Virus record (IMG/VR): IMGVR_UViG_3300030107_006671
Location: 1 to 32,656 of that record
Direction: 5' to 3' (one strand)
Length of the DNA stretch: 32,656 bases
From: a virus
Within the stretch, counting starts at the first letter, position 1; every line of letters starts with the position of its first letter. Position numbers and translations under genes: made by a program. Positions 25,730-32,656 of the stretch are shown here, one piece after another. The notes under the pieces are model-generated. The model saw only the letters and a program-made list of their open reading frames with translations. It did not search any database and was not told the DNA's origin.

Positions 25730-26113
25730 TCACCACCAACAACTGTAGACAACCGTGTTGCCTTTTTCTACGGCTTGCAGGGCGTCGGCAACAAACTTTC
25801 TATCTTGCTCAAGGTACTGCAATGCGCTTTCTTCCTGGAACTGGTGCCCCCAGAACAAACCGCCCGTGCTAAAGTGGTCGTAGTAATTGTTTTCTATTTG
25901 TTTTTGTAGCTTTTCAAGGTCGTGTTTGGTAAGCTCTAGGTCAACGCAGTTAAACTCTTTTTCATTGCCCTTTTCGTGCCAAAGCTTTTCCATAAACTCT
26001 TGCAACCTAGCGTGTTTACGCCAAGTAATTTCCTGCTCACCTTTTAAGTAGGTGTTTCCATTTTTGTCTTCTACCGTTTTAGCATTAACGTATGCGTATT
26101 GATCTAAACCCAT
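25730..26113 (-). CDS. Conserved 'MGLDQYAY' phage protein
   Basis: The 127-residue protein belongs to a small phage family I recognise by MGLDxYAY...ITWRKHxRLQxxMExLWxEKG...FNCxxLELTxxDLExL...GxFxxxxxxxxxSxxxxxxxDxxFxxxAxxxxxxGxxVxYSxWW. The visible blocks are MGLDQYAYVNAK, EITWRKHARLQEFMEKLWHEKGNEKEFNCVDLELTKHDLEKLQ and DRKFVADALQAVEKGNTVVYSCWW. Relatives are sometimes labelled phosphoglycerate kinase, which the sequence does not support. Function is unknown. AAAGGAAC lies before the ATG in an ATAGAAAG-type leader. Confidence 0.82.
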   Translation of the reverse strand: MGLDQYAYVNAKTVEDKNGNTYLKGEQEITWRKHARLQEFMEKLWHEKGNEKEFNCVDLELTKHDLEKLQKQIENNYYDHFSTGGLFWGHQFQEESALQYLEQDRKFVADALQAVEKGNTVVYSCWW

Positions 26114-26146
26114 AACTGTTCCTTTCTTTCTATAAAGGTTGGTCTT

Positions 26147-26200
26147 AAAAAACTAAAGGGGTGGAAAACTACTTATAGGGCTATAAAAGAAAACCACCCC
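26147..26200 (-). terminator. Two-tier hairpin after 26311..26532
   Basis: On the minus strand GGGGTGG / CCACCCC (26194-26200, 26158-26164) encloses a second perfect hairpin TTATAG-CC-CTATAA (26173-26186) and is followed by TTTAGTTTTTTAA. It probably ends the transcript of the zinc-ribbon gene, which stops 110 bp earlier. The inner TTATAG echoes the leader motif of the array. Confidence 0.6.
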
Positions 26201-26310
26201 CCCAGCTCACGTAGGTAACAAAATGAGCAATAAGCGAACAAACTAACTTACTGCATTTACAATACTAAATGGGCACAAAACATCATGCAAGTGTTATTTA
26301 ATCGTAAACG

Positions 26311-26532
26311 TCAGGGAGTTGTCCAGTAAAGGTCCATTACGTTGCCGCAAGCATTACAACAGATGCCGTTAGTTTCGCTCAATAGGAAAAAACTTTGCGA
26401 ATTGCAAACCGAGCATAGCACCACGTCGATTTCCACCTCTACCGAGGTTGTTGCCTTTTGTTTTTTCAACTGGGTTGGGAAAGCAATGACATTGTTTTTA
26501 GCATGAACTTGGGGGTTTTTCTGTTTTTCCAT
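26311..26532 (-). CDS. Small zinc-ribbon protein
   Basis: From ATG 26532 (MEKQKNPQVHAKNN; a TTG two codons earlier is possible) the 73-residue protein has a basic arm. A C4 zinc ribbon follows: CSVCNSQSFFLLSETNGICCNACGNVMDLYW, with Cys pairs CxxC and CNxCG. Such small ribbons bind nucleic acid or act as adaptors. It overlaps the DenV-like gene by 67 bp in another frame, so its N-terminal arm is coded within that gene. GAG at about 10 nt upstream is a weak ribosome site. Confidence 0.72.
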   Translation of the reverse strand: MEKQKNPQVHAKNNVIAFPTQLKKQKATTSVEVEIDVVLCSVCNSQSFFLLSETNGICCNACGNVMDLYWTTP

Positions 26533-26972
26533 TTGCAAAATCTCGCTTTTTCTGCTTTGTAGTAGGTTCGGTACGCTTGTATGGGGTTTTTACGTTTGTA
26601 CTGGACGGGCATGGCTTGGGCGGGAGCGGTGGGTTGTTGTCGCTCCTCCATAACCTGTAGGTTACAAGGGGCTTCTGCCAGTGGGTGTTCAAGTAAAAGC
26701 TCGCACTTGTGTACTTTTTCATACCGGTAAGTGTACTCCCTGCAAAGGGCAACACCAAGTTTCAATAGCCATTTGTAATTAGCCACCGACTCCCCTGCCC
26801 ATAAGGTGCAGGGGTGTTTCTGGTGTACGGGTAGGTAAGGACCACGGTTGTCCCAACGCCAATGCACCGTGCTGAGCATTTGGGTGGTTTCCAAAACCAT
26901 TTTTACTACGTGCTTGTCGCAGTGGTATTGGGCACAGGTAGTGTGGTCGGGGTGTAGCATAAATATATTCAT
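26466..26972 (-). CDS. Pyrimidine dimer DNA glycosylase-like protein (T4 DenV family)
   Basis: The 168-residue protein begins MNIFMLHPDHTTCAQYHCDKHVVKMVLETTQMLSTVHWRWD. It continues HPCTLWAGESVANYKWLLKLGVALCREYTYRYEKVHKCELLLEHP. I recognise the pattern (xxxCAxxHCDKHVVKMxLExxQMLSTxxH...HPCxxWxxxSxxNYxWLxxLxxALxxEYTYRYxKxHK) from the pyrimidine dimer glycosylase / endonuclease V family of phages, which cuts at UV lesions. T4 DenV itself uses an N-terminal Thr; relatives of this longer type are not tested as far as I know. The C-terminal part (QYKRKNPIQAYRTYYKAEKARFCKWKNRKTP) is basic and fits DNA binding. Confidence 0.8.
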   Translation of the reverse strand: MNIFMLHPDHTTCAQYHCDKHVVKMVLETTQMLSTVHWRWDNRGPYLPVHQKHPCTLWAGESVANYKWLLKLGVALCREYTYRYEKVHKCELLLEHPLAEAPCNLQVMEERQQPTAPAQAMPVQYKRKNPIQAYRTYYKAEKARFCKWKNRKTPKFMLKTMSLLSQPS

Positions 26973-27151
26973 TGTTTTTTAAACTTTTCTTGTTGCATCC
27001 AAGCACTTACAATTTTACGGGCTTGGCGTTTGTTTTCAACAAAATCATTTTCAACCAACCACATGGGCGCGGCAAGCATATTTATTTCTCCTGTTTCTTG
27101 CACTGCATCTAAAATATCAAAATATTCTTCTGGTTTTGCAACTTGTTCCAT
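26969..27151 (-). CDS. Small conserved phage protein, 60 aa
   Basis: The 60-residue protein (MEQVAKPEEYFDILDAVQETGEINMLAAPMWLVENDFVENKRQARKIVSAWMQQEKFKKQ) matches a small family I recall from phages (YxxxLxxLxxTGxxNMxxAxxxLVxxFxxxxxxARxIVxxWM). It is helical and probably forms a three-helix bundle. AAGGAG lies 6 nt before the ATG. It overlaps the DenV-like gene by 4 bp, so the two are translated together. Function is unknown. Confidence 0.78.
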   Translation of the reverse strand: MEQVAKPEEYFDILDAVQETGEINMLAAPMWLVENDFVENKRQARKIVSAWMQQEKFKKQ

Positions 27152-27220
27152 AATAGTCTCCTTGGTTATATTAGTAACCTTTATATATTACGGCTACGCT
27201 TTACCGAAGACCCTTTATTT

Positions 27221-27859
27221 TTAATCTGTTTTATCTACCTTGGTTAGAGTTAAGTTAGCCGAAAAGCTACGCCGTTCCCCCTCGCCGTAAAAGGGATAAG
27301 CGCAGTGGCTCAAGTAAGACGGGAATACGTAAAAGTCGCCCACTTCGGGCTGAACTCTAAACGAACCCACACTACACAGTTGTGTAGCACCAAACAAAAA
27401 GTCTGTCCACCCTTCGCTGGCGTATTTTTCTTTGGTAAATTTCCAGTTTTTTGCACCAATGCTTTCGGGTAGTTTTAGGTACAGAATACAACTAAACTGC
27501 CCACTGGTATGAATATGCACGGGGTTGTAGTCGGTGGCAAAGCTTCGCACAAACCATGCGTTATGCACCTGTATCTGGTTAGGCGGTTCGTGAATGGCAT
27601 TTGTCTGTGCCATAAACTGAGTGTACAACCCATTGGTGGCTTGAAACAACACTTCGCCAAACTGGGGAATCTTACCCACTTCGCACTTTACCTCTTGTTC
27701 GACATGCCCCACCAGTTGATCCGAAACGTCGTGCTTGGGGTTGCTTAACATATCGTCACAATGGGCGTTTAGGCGTTCAATAAGTTCTTGCGGGAATTTA
27801 GTTTTCAACATGCGTGGTCCAAAAGGACTTAGTATTTGGGCGGTAACTTCTTCGCTCAT
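27221..27859 (-). CDS. 2OG-Fe(II) oxygenase
   Basis: From ATG 27859 (MSEEVTAQIL, GGGAG upstream; TGA of the HD gene overlaps) the 212-residue protein has the phage 2OG-Fe(II) oxygenase pattern of the TIGR02466 kind: QVHNAWFVRSFATDYNPVHIHTSGQFSCILYLKLP (H115, H117), a middle insertion with KNWKFTKEKYASEGW, then PEVGDFYVFPSYLSHCAYPFYGEGERRSFSANLTL (H185, R196/R197). Iron would be held by H115 or H117 and H185, with Arg holding 2-oxoglutarate. Substrates of these phage enzymes are mostly unknown. A role in nucleotide or protein hydroxylation is open. The neighbourhood (TS-family, HD, glycosyltransferase) suggests nucleic acid. Confidence 0.83.
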   Translation of the reverse strand: MSEEVTAQILSPFGPRMLKTKFPQELIERLNAHCDDMLSNPKHDVSDQLVGHVEQEVKCEVGKIPQFGEVLFQATNGLYTQFMAQTNAIHEPPNQIQVHNAWFVRSFATDYNPVHIHTSGQFSCILYLKLPESIGAKNWKFTKEKYASEGWTDFLFGATQLCSVGSFRVQPEVGDFYVFPSYLSHCAYPFYGEGERRSFSANLTLTKVDKTD

Positions 27860-28386
27860 AGTGTGTTCTCCCACAGTTGTAGTTCGTTTAGTATTTCTTG
27901 CACGGGTTTAAAATCTTTTTTGTGCCCATAACGGTCTTGCAAAAACTGCTTACCCCGTTGATAAATGGGTGTGGCTAACGTGTTGCCCGTACTCATTTGT
28001 CGTTTACAGTGTAAAACCAACTCTAACATGTCTGCCATTTTTACCCTGTGTTGGTCTTGCTCGGTAAGTCTAGCTTTTGTCATGGGTAGCTCGAGTTCTT
28101 CTTCTTGTTGTGCTTCGGCTTCACTGTAGGCTTTGTCTAGGTTTTTGTAGTTCCATTTAGTGGGGGCGGGTAAGTCGCCCAGTTCGGACTCCACAACATC
28201 GTGGTACAGTAAATACAGCATGGCTTCGCGGCTTACGTCTTCCCAAAGGGTGGTAAGTATAGCCAACGCTCCCCAAGTGTGCGCCGCCACGTTCTGCCCA
28301 TCGGCTACTTCGGGGCGGGTGTGGTATCGGCTTACGTAACCGCCTAACAACCGTTTGTTGAGTTTACTCAACATCTTTACTTCCAT
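27856..28386 (-). CDS. HD-domain phosphohydrolase (YfbR-like 5'-nucleotidase)
   Basis: The 176-residue protein has the HD-domain metal motifs: H36 (NVAAHTWGALAIL), H62-D63 (YLLYHDVVESELGDLP) and D119 (VKMADMLELVLHC). The pattern HDxxExxLGDLPxPTK is that of YfbR-like deoxynucleoside 5'-monophosphatases. It would act on dNMPs, for example to remove a normal nucleotide when a modified one is used, or in salvage from host DNA. An ATG at 28374 (MLSKLNKR, GGAAG upstream) is an alternative start. It overlaps both neighbours. Confidence 0.85.
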   Translation of the reverse strand: MEVKMLSKLNKRLLGGYVSRYHTRPEVADGQNVAAHTWGALAILTTLWEDVSREAMLYLLYHDVVESELGDLPAPTKWNYKNLDKAYSEAEAQQEEELELPMTKARLTEQDQHRVKMADMLELVLHCKRQMSTGNTLATPIYQRGKQFLQDRYGHKKDFKPVQEILNELQLWENTL

Positions 28387-28540
28387 GGTATACCTCTACG
28401 TACGCATGACAGTTTGGGCAAGATAAATTAGTAACTATAGAATAGTTATAATCGCTTTCGCCCTGTTCTAGTTTGTAGGGGTACTCATAGTCGTGGTCGC
28501 CACCCCAAGTAAGTTCTGTATTACAAGACCAACAATTCAT
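28364..28540 (-). CDS. Tiny zinc-ribbon protein, 58 aa
   Basis: A 58-codon frame starts at ATG 28540, sharing a base with the stop codon of polA (TAATG). It begins MNCWSCNTELTWGGDHDYEY and has a second Cys pair near LSCPNCHAYVEVYHG. CxxC at residues 3-6 and 41-44 make a four-Cys zinc ribbon. I recall a marine phage family with MNCWxCxTELxWGGDHD...VTNLSCPxCxAxVEV, so this is a real gene. It overlaps the HD gene by 23 bp. Function is unknown. Confidence 0.82.
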   Translation of the reverse strand: MNCWSCNTELTWGGDHDYEYPYKLEQGESDYNYSIVTNLSCPNCHAYVEVYHGSKDVE

Positions 28541-30456
28541 TACGTTAACATCTCCGAGTGATTATGTTTTAACCCCCTTGTCCACGGTTTGTCGGAAAGG
28601 GTCTGCTTTGCCTCACCCCAGTTTGGTCCAAGTTCGGCATCCACCACACTGGGCACTTCTAACTTTACGCAATCCTGCATAATTTCTACAATCTTTTTAC
28701 ACTGTGCTTCGTTTTCTACCGAAATGTCAAGCTCATCATGCACTTGTATCATGGGTAGTATGCCCTCTTCGGCAAGGGTGGCAAGAGCGGCTTTAGTTTG
28801 GTCGGCGGCACTGCCCTGTATTAACTTGTTTAGAGCTTTGTAGGTAAAGGCTCGTTTAATGGCGGCTCCGTGTTCGGCATAGGCATCCTTATAAGACAAC
28901 GGTTTCCATACCCCGTACTTACTAGGCTCCCATTTGTCAAACCTACACCTTCTGCCTAACACCGTGCGGATAACCCCCTTTTGGCTCGCCCTGTTAACGC
29001 TGTAGTCGCTTAGTTCACGCACAAAGGGTACTTTTTCATGGTAGGTGGCAAATAGGTCTTGGGCTTCTTCGTATTCAAGCCCCAAACTGGCGGCTAGTTT
29101 CTTACTGCCCATGCCGTAGAACAACCCGAGGTTAATGTCCTTTGCCTGTTTACGAGGCACCCCCACAATGTCTGCCGCCATTTGGTGAAAGTCCGTGCGG
29201 GGGTCTTGGTTGTATTGTTGTGCAAAGTCAACCGCTCCTTTAAAACCCATCAACTTAGCGTAATGCACCACTATACGGGGCTCTTGGCTACTGTAGTCAA
29301 ACGCACCCCACAAACAATCTTTTTCGGGTAGAAACAAACTACGTATCATGGGACCAATTTCCCCGTGCCGTGCTGGAATTTGCTGTAGGTTTGGATTACT
29401 GTAACTAAACCGACCCGTTACCGTGCCCCCGTTGTCGCTACGCAGGGGGTGTAGCTCGGCGTGTATGCGTCCGTTGTTTTGGTGCTTGAGTATAGTGTCT
29501 ACAAACGTGGTGCGAGCTTTATTAAACTCGCGGGCTTGCACTATCATTTGTGGCATGGGGTGGGGGTGATGGGCTAAAAACCCCTTGGTAAACGACGGGG
29601 CTTGGGTTTTTTCGGTTTTACTGTAGGGTATGCTTAGTGCATCAAAGGCTTTAGCTACGCTTTCTGCCGCCCATATTTCAACCGCCACGCCGGTGTCTTT
29701 GGTTACTTGGTCAAGTAGTGCTTTTTCTTTTTGCTCAAGTTCTGTTTTTATACGCTCGGCTTTTTGTAGGTCTACCCTTACGCCCTGTTGCCGCATGGGG
29801 ATAATAGCATTAAGCACCCGTAACTCGAGTTCAAAAATATCCTTTATTTCTTCCTTAACAACAAGAGCTTTAAAATGTTCCCATAATCTAAGGGTAAGGT
29901 GGGCATCTTGTTCGGCGTACTGCCCCACGTGCTGTGCAGGGAGTTTATACATTTCGCTTTTAGCGTCAACACCAAAGGTTGCGGCGGCTTCGCGTAAGCC
30001 CTGCTCCGACTTACGGTCTTGCAAGTAGTCTCTGCCTAGGGCATTTAGCGAATACGAAAAGCGGTTCTCGTCCAACAGGGGAGCCACCACCATGGTGTCT
30101 ATAATTTTGCCTTTTATTTGTACGCCTTCGGTTAGTAGCCACCCTACGTCGTACGGGGCATTATGAAACACATAATTCCGCTGTGGGGTAACCACCTCCT
30201 GTAACCACTGTAAGGTTTTTTTAGGGTCAAAGTTTGGTCCTAACTCGTGCCGTATAGGGAAGTACCAACTACGCTCCTTTACGGCTACGGCTATGCCTAT
30301 AATGTGCCCATCTTTGCGAGCCCACCCCGAACCCATTGTGGTGAGGTTAGGGTCTTTGGTTTCTAGGTCTATAGCTATTTCTTGTGCCGTGCTGAGGTCG
30401 GGGTAGTGGTCGGGCATTACCCATTCGGTGGGGGGGCTAAATAGTGGAATTTGCAT
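28540..30456 (-). CDS. polA: DNA polymerase family A with 3'-5' exonuclease, Leu in motif B
   Basis: The 638-residue protein has an exonuclease domain with D30 and E32 (AIDLETKD), N99/D103 (FHNAPYDVGWL) and Y180/D184 (QYAEQDAHLT). The polymerase domain has motif A D387 (AFDYSSQEPR), motif B K439 to Y447 (KQAKDINLGLFYG) and motif C H573-D574-E575 (QVHDELD). There is no 5'-3' exonuclease domain, as usual in T7-like phages. Residue L443 aligns with E. coli Phe762; Leu there is found in many marine phage polymerases and is linked in the literature to slower or temperate-like replication. No thioredoxin-binding loop is evident. It should be the replicative enzyme. Confidence 0.95.
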   Translation of the reverse strand: MQIPLFSPPTEWVMPDHYPDLSTAQEIAIDLETKDPNLTTMGSGWARKDGHIIGIAVAVKERSWYFPIRHELGPNFDPKKTLQWLQEVVTPQRNYVFHNAPYDVGWLLTEGVQIKGKIIDTMVVAPLLDENRFSYSLNALGRDYLQDRKSEQGLREAAATFGVDAKSEMYKLPAQHVGQYAEQDAHLTLRLWEHFKALVVKEEIKDIFELELRVLNAIIPMRQQGVRVDLQKAERIKTELEQKEKALLDQVTKDTGVAVEIWAAESVAKAFDALSIPYSKTEKTQAPSFTKGFLAHHPHPMPQMIVQAREFNKARTTFVDTILKHQNNGRIHAELHPLRSDNGGTVTGRFSYSNPNLQQIPARHGEIGPMIRSLFLPEKDCLWGAFDYSSQEPRIVVHYAKLMGFKGAVDFAQQYNQDPRTDFHQMAADIVGVPRKQAKDINLGLFYGMGSKKLAASLGLEYEEAQDLFATYHEKVPFVRELSDYSVNRASQKGVIRTVLGRRCRFDKWEPSKYGVWKPLSYKDAYAEHGAAIKRAFTYKALNKLIQGSAADQTKAALATLAEEGILPMIQVHDELDISVENEAQCKKIVEIMQDCVKLEVPSVVDAELGPNWGEAKQTLSDKPWTRGLKHNHSEMLT

Positions 30457-30616
30457 CGCTAATTACTTTCATTGGTTTTCCACACTTACACTGCGGAAAT
30501 TTGTTTTTTATGTTTCGCCACGTTACAGACTTTATTTGTTTTTCACATTTACACACGGCAGTTACAGCTTTTTCATCAGGGTTTTTGTTTTTCAATGGGT
30601 TTGGTGGTTCTTGCAT
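30437..30616 (-). CDS. Tiny CxC zinc-binding type protein, 59 aa
   Basis: A 59-codon frame from ATG 30616 (AAAGGA about 10 nt upstream) begins MQEPPNPLKNKNPDEKAVTA, carries CKC, a basic segment (KQIKSVTWRNIKNKFPQ), CKCG, then KPMKVISDANSTI, and stops at 30437. Two CxC pairs at residues 22-24 and 43-45 could bind one zinc. It overlaps polA by 20 bp and the 30576..30932 gene by 41 bp, each in a different frame. Coding character is good, but the overlaps lower my confidence. Confidence 0.65.
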   Translation of the reverse strand: MQEPPNPLKNKNPDEKAVTAVCKCEKQIKSVTWRNIKNKFPQCKCGKPMKVISDANSTI

Positions 30617-30932
30617 AGCGGGGCGTTCCTTTTAACTCGGCTTCTACTAAGAATAAATACCTACGTAAGTCTTGTATGTCGTCTAATATACCCTCTGGTC
30701 TTTTATCCTGTTCAGCGGCTTTAAAAACATCAAAGTTTTTGGCACTTACTTGTGTTTCTAACCTATCCCATTTGCGGGCAAGCATCATAAAAGCACCCAC
30801 GCCGCCGCGTTTTTTCCAACTATCGCCGTAACTTTCTTCGGCTTTTGCTAACGCTCGTATGTCTTCGGTAGCTATTTCTTTTGCCGTTTTTAGTATGGGC
30901 GATAAGTGTTGCTCACCAGCATTAATTTCCAT
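30576..30932 (-). CDS. Conserved phage helical protein, weak MazG/Nmad-like similarity
   Basis: The 118-residue protein has LSPILKTAKEIATEDIRALAKAEESYGDSWKKRGGVGAFMMLARKWDRLETQVSAKNFDVFKAAEQDKRPEGILDDIQDLRRYLFLVEAEL. I know it as a conserved marine phage protein. The pattern 'YGDSW...G...ML.RKWDRLE...GI.DDI.DLRRYL.L.E' has the spacing of all-alpha MazG/DUF1599 (Nmad1) type proteins linked to nucleotide modification, but the usual ExxE motif is not clear (E96 and others are possible). It overlaps thymidylate synthase by 11 bp. The call is tentative; a role in nucleotide metabolism is likely from position. Confidence 0.75.
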   Translation of the reverse strand: MEINAGEQHLSPILKTAKEIATEDIRALAKAEESYGDSWKKRGGVGAFMMLARKWDRLETQVSAKNFDVFKAAEQDKRPEGILDDIQDLRRYLFLVEAELKGTPRYARTTKPIEKQKP

Positions 30933-31947
30933 AGTTTTTTGCTCTCCTTTGTAACCACTCTAAACAAGCCTTACGCCATGCTCGGTCTTCTATGCTTTCG
31001 GCGTATAGGTAAGCTTTTTCAAAATCACGCAACTTCCAGTGCCGCCAACTCAACCGCATGGGCGTTGCCGTATTGCCAAGATACGTGTTGTCGTAACCGG
31101 TACGCTGTTCGTCTTCAAACCACGCCAACAGTTCTTCATCAAAGCTGGTGTGCGAATCCACCAACGGTGGCGGTGTGTACTGCAACCCGTTATCAGCTAG
31201 TGTTAGGTACGGCTCGTAATCTGCGGGCATGTCGCTAAGTTTATTTAATACATCCTTGTAGGCATGAAGGTTATTACTAAACTGATAATACAGCCCCACG
31301 CCTAGTTCTAGTCTTGCCGCCATGTACTCCAACAAAACCGACATATGCACGGCGTTGGCTCCGTAGGCTCCCCAAATTAAATCATTACTGCGGTTTACCA
31401 CCGTCATGTTAAGGTTACCGTTACGCTCGCTAAAAAATATCTGTGTGTTGCAGGGGTAGTCTTTACCCGTGTTATCCGCAACTAAGTCGTGGTTGGCATC
31501 CCACATACTAACCACGGTGCGGCGGTCGTTTGGGTACTTTTGTAATCGTAGTAGGGCGGCTTCCAATTGGTCTTTTCCAAACCAGTTTCGCCACCGGTAA
31601 CCATACGCCCCATGAAAAGTTGTGCCATCGTCGCTGTAAGTATTCATACGCCCGTTGAACTGGCTAATCCACTGTACGTCGTTTCTACCGGCTAACATCC
31701 AAAGGGCTTCCATTAAGTGAAAATAAGGGTTAGCGTCGCGTTGGGGGTAAAACAGCACCCGTTCGCGGCTATGGGTGTAAGTAGTAGCCACTGGGGACGT
31801 AAACTCCAATGCCTTACCGTTACGTGTTTCTATTTCTCTACCTTCTTGTTCCAAGGCGTTTTTAGCCAAAAACAGGGCTTCGCTTACATTACGGACAGTA
31901 AAAGACTGCACACCAAACGCTTCAGACGCTTTAAAACCGTACAGCAT
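30922..31947 (-). CDS. Thymidylate synthase / dCMP hydroxymethylase family enzyme
   Basis: The 341-residue protein has the ThyA fold motifs: catalytic C166 in KDYPCNTQIFF, phosphate-binding R186-S187 (NRSNDLIWGAYGANAVHMS) and the C-terminal QFSNNLHAY (folate and nucleotide pocket). In standard ThyA the RSxD block is followed by GLPFNIA with an Asn that reads uracil. Here it is GAYGANAVHMS with a one-residue shift, so dUMP or dCMP preference cannot be read by eye. Such variants are common in phages. It could make dTMP or a hydroxymethyl nucleotide. A GT-B glycosyltransferase-like gene lies just upstream, which would fit glycosylated hydroxymethyl bases. Confidence 0.88.
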   Translation of the reverse strand: MLYGFKASEAFGVQSFTVRNVSEALFLAKNALEQEGREIETRNGKALEFTSPVATTYTHSRERVLFYPQRDANPYFHLMEALWMLAGRNDVQWISQFNGRMNTYSDDGTTFHGAYGYRWRNWFGKDQLEAALLRLQKYPNDRRTVVSMWDANHDLVADNTGKDYPCNTQIFFSERNGNLNMTVVNRSNDLIWGAYGANAVHMSVLLEYMAARLELGVGLYYQFSNNLHAYKDVLNKLSDMPADYEPYLTLADNGLQYTPPPLVDSHTSFDEELLAWFEDEQRTGYDNTYLGNTATPMRLSWRHWKLRDFEKAYLYAESIEDRAWRKACLEWLQRRAKNYGN

Positions 31948-31998
31948 GGGGTAACCTACCTTGTAAAATTTGAGCCCTTGTACGGGCTTTATAGTTAA

Positions 31999-32656
31999 TC
32001 AATACCATGTAATGAGCTTATGGTTACGGGCGTTAATACCAAAAAACTGTAAACTGTTTTCTGCTTTGTATTTTATTTCTTCATTAACTTCGCCGGTCTC
32101 TGTTTCGGCTTGGTTGTCTTCTATTAGGTCAAGGTATTCGCCCGCTACCTCCTCACAACTAAACTGGCTTAACAACGGCTCGTTGTTTTTTCTAATTTTT
32201 AGCCACTGGTTTTTATCTACAAGGGCGTGGTCGATAATATTTGCAAACTGTGTGGGAGTTGCACTGTGGGGTATTTCTATGTAGTTTTCACGGGGTTTAA
32301 AATAAGCACTGTTTTTCATACCTAAGTCGGTAGCCACGGGCACTGCTCCACACATTATTGCCTCTACGGTGGTGCGGTTAAAATGTGCTCCTTGCTGTGC
32401 ATACTTTTTAGACCAACTGGGGTCAATGTGTAGCTTTGCATCCATTAGGCACTCAAGCACGGCTTCGTTTTTCTTTACTCCTACGTAGTTCATACCGGCA
32501 ACTAAAGCGTTGTCCCAAATACGGGTGCCGTCTAGTTCAAAATACTTAGGCTTACATTTTTCCTTACTGGTCATGTAGCGGTATTCTATACCAGCACCGC
32601 CCACTATTTTGTTTTCGGTGTTTTGCATACGGGGTATGGCTCGTATAAGGCTGTCT
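31999..32656 (-). CDS. Glycosyltransferase (GT-B, GT4-like), C-terminal part, truncated at window edge
   Basis: The frame is open from 31999 to the right edge: the codons before the internal ATG 32628 read DSLIRAIPR, so the true start lies outside. The visible 219 residues include IVGGAGIEYRYMTSKEKCKPKYFELDG, then AVLECLMDAKLHIDPSWSKKYAQQGAHFNRTTVEAIMCGAVPVATDLGMKNSAYF and NYIEIPHSATPTQFANIIDHAL. The HFNRTTVEAIMCGAVPVATD block is the sugar-nucleotide EAxxxGxPVxAT motif of GT-B enzymes. Targets of phage enzymes of this kind include modified DNA bases and surface sugars. Next to a TS/hydroxymethylase-family gene the DNA base is the more attractive idea. Confidence 0.8.
   Translation of the reverse strand, partial: DSLIRAIPRMQNTENKIVGGAGIEYRYMTSKEKCKPKYFELDGTRIWDNALVAGMNYVGVKKNEAVLECLMDAKLHIDPSWSKKYAQQGAHFNRTTVEAIMCGAVPVATDLGMKNSAYFKPRENYIEIPHSATPTQFANIIDHALVDKNQWLKIRKNNEPLLSQFSCEEVAGEYLDLIEDNQAETETGEVNEEIKYKAENSLQFFGINARNHKLITWY

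Noticed and set aside
1-32656. tRNA genes, integrase or lysogeny genes
   Set aside because: Looked for by eye: no cloverleaf with TTCGANTC-type arm in the gaps and no recombinase motif in any supported gene. The window covers only part of the genome.

Overview
The window is a 32.7 kb piece of a tailed double-stranded DNA phage genome, most likely an uncultured marine (bacterioplankton) podovirus-like phage. This rests on the gene content: terS/terL, an 800-residue-class portal, a scaffold, a Mu-F-like capsid protein, small decoration and adaptor proteins, a family A DNA polymerase, and several small conserved proteins I know mainly from marine viromes. Every supported gene is on the minus strand, so transcription runs from high to low coordinates. 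I see no integrase, tRNA, rRNA, IS element or CRISPR array. Both ends are cut: a glycosyltransferase-like gene runs off the right edge and a structural gene runs off the left edge.

In transcription order, the right third (32656-23100) is a nucleotide and replication block. It holds a partial GT-B glycosyltransferase, a thymidylate synthase/dCMP hydroxymethylase family enzyme, a possible MazG/Nmad-like helical protein, DNA polymerase A (with Leu at the position equivalent to E. coli Phe762), an HD nucleotidase, a 2OG-Fe(II) oxygenase, a T4 DenV-like glycosylase, several tiny zinc-ribbon proteins, a 28-residue membrane peptide, a SleB-type cell wall hydrolase, a protein with DFD repeats and a small ribbon-helix-helix protein. 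The glycosyltransferase, TS-family enzyme, HD protein and oxygenase together suggest that this phage may carry modified bases.

The middle (22922-15850) is the most unusual part. It is an array of short unrecognised genes. Most are separated by the same intergenic module: a GGCTC box, a 25-nt hairpin with a three-base loop (seven copies, with compensatory base changes), a T-rich stretch, and a leader AATCTTATAGGGG-CAACA just before the start codon. Two neighbours are clear tandem paralogs, and several others share a C-terminal TYFV tail. A member with the same kind of hairpin (15899..16492) lies apart, next to terL. Between them are terS, a VRR-NUC nuclease and a 250-bp non-coding locus. That locus has three families of short direct repeats, including seven GAATC (GANTC) sites set at 10-bp intervals, and is a candidate replication origin or methylation-sensitive control site.

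The left half (15604-1) is the late operon: terL, portal, two adjacent EF-hand proteins, a proline-rich protein, a membrane protein (possible holin), an M15 endolysin, a GroES-like co-chaperonin, scaffold, decoration and capsid genes, a strong hairpin just after the capsid gene, then small basic and adaptor/connector proteins. Candidate promoter and operator sequences lie in the 295-bp gap before terL. Five complete small genes of 28-59 codons, plus the truncated left-edge gene, were recovered by reading gaps and gene junctions by eye.
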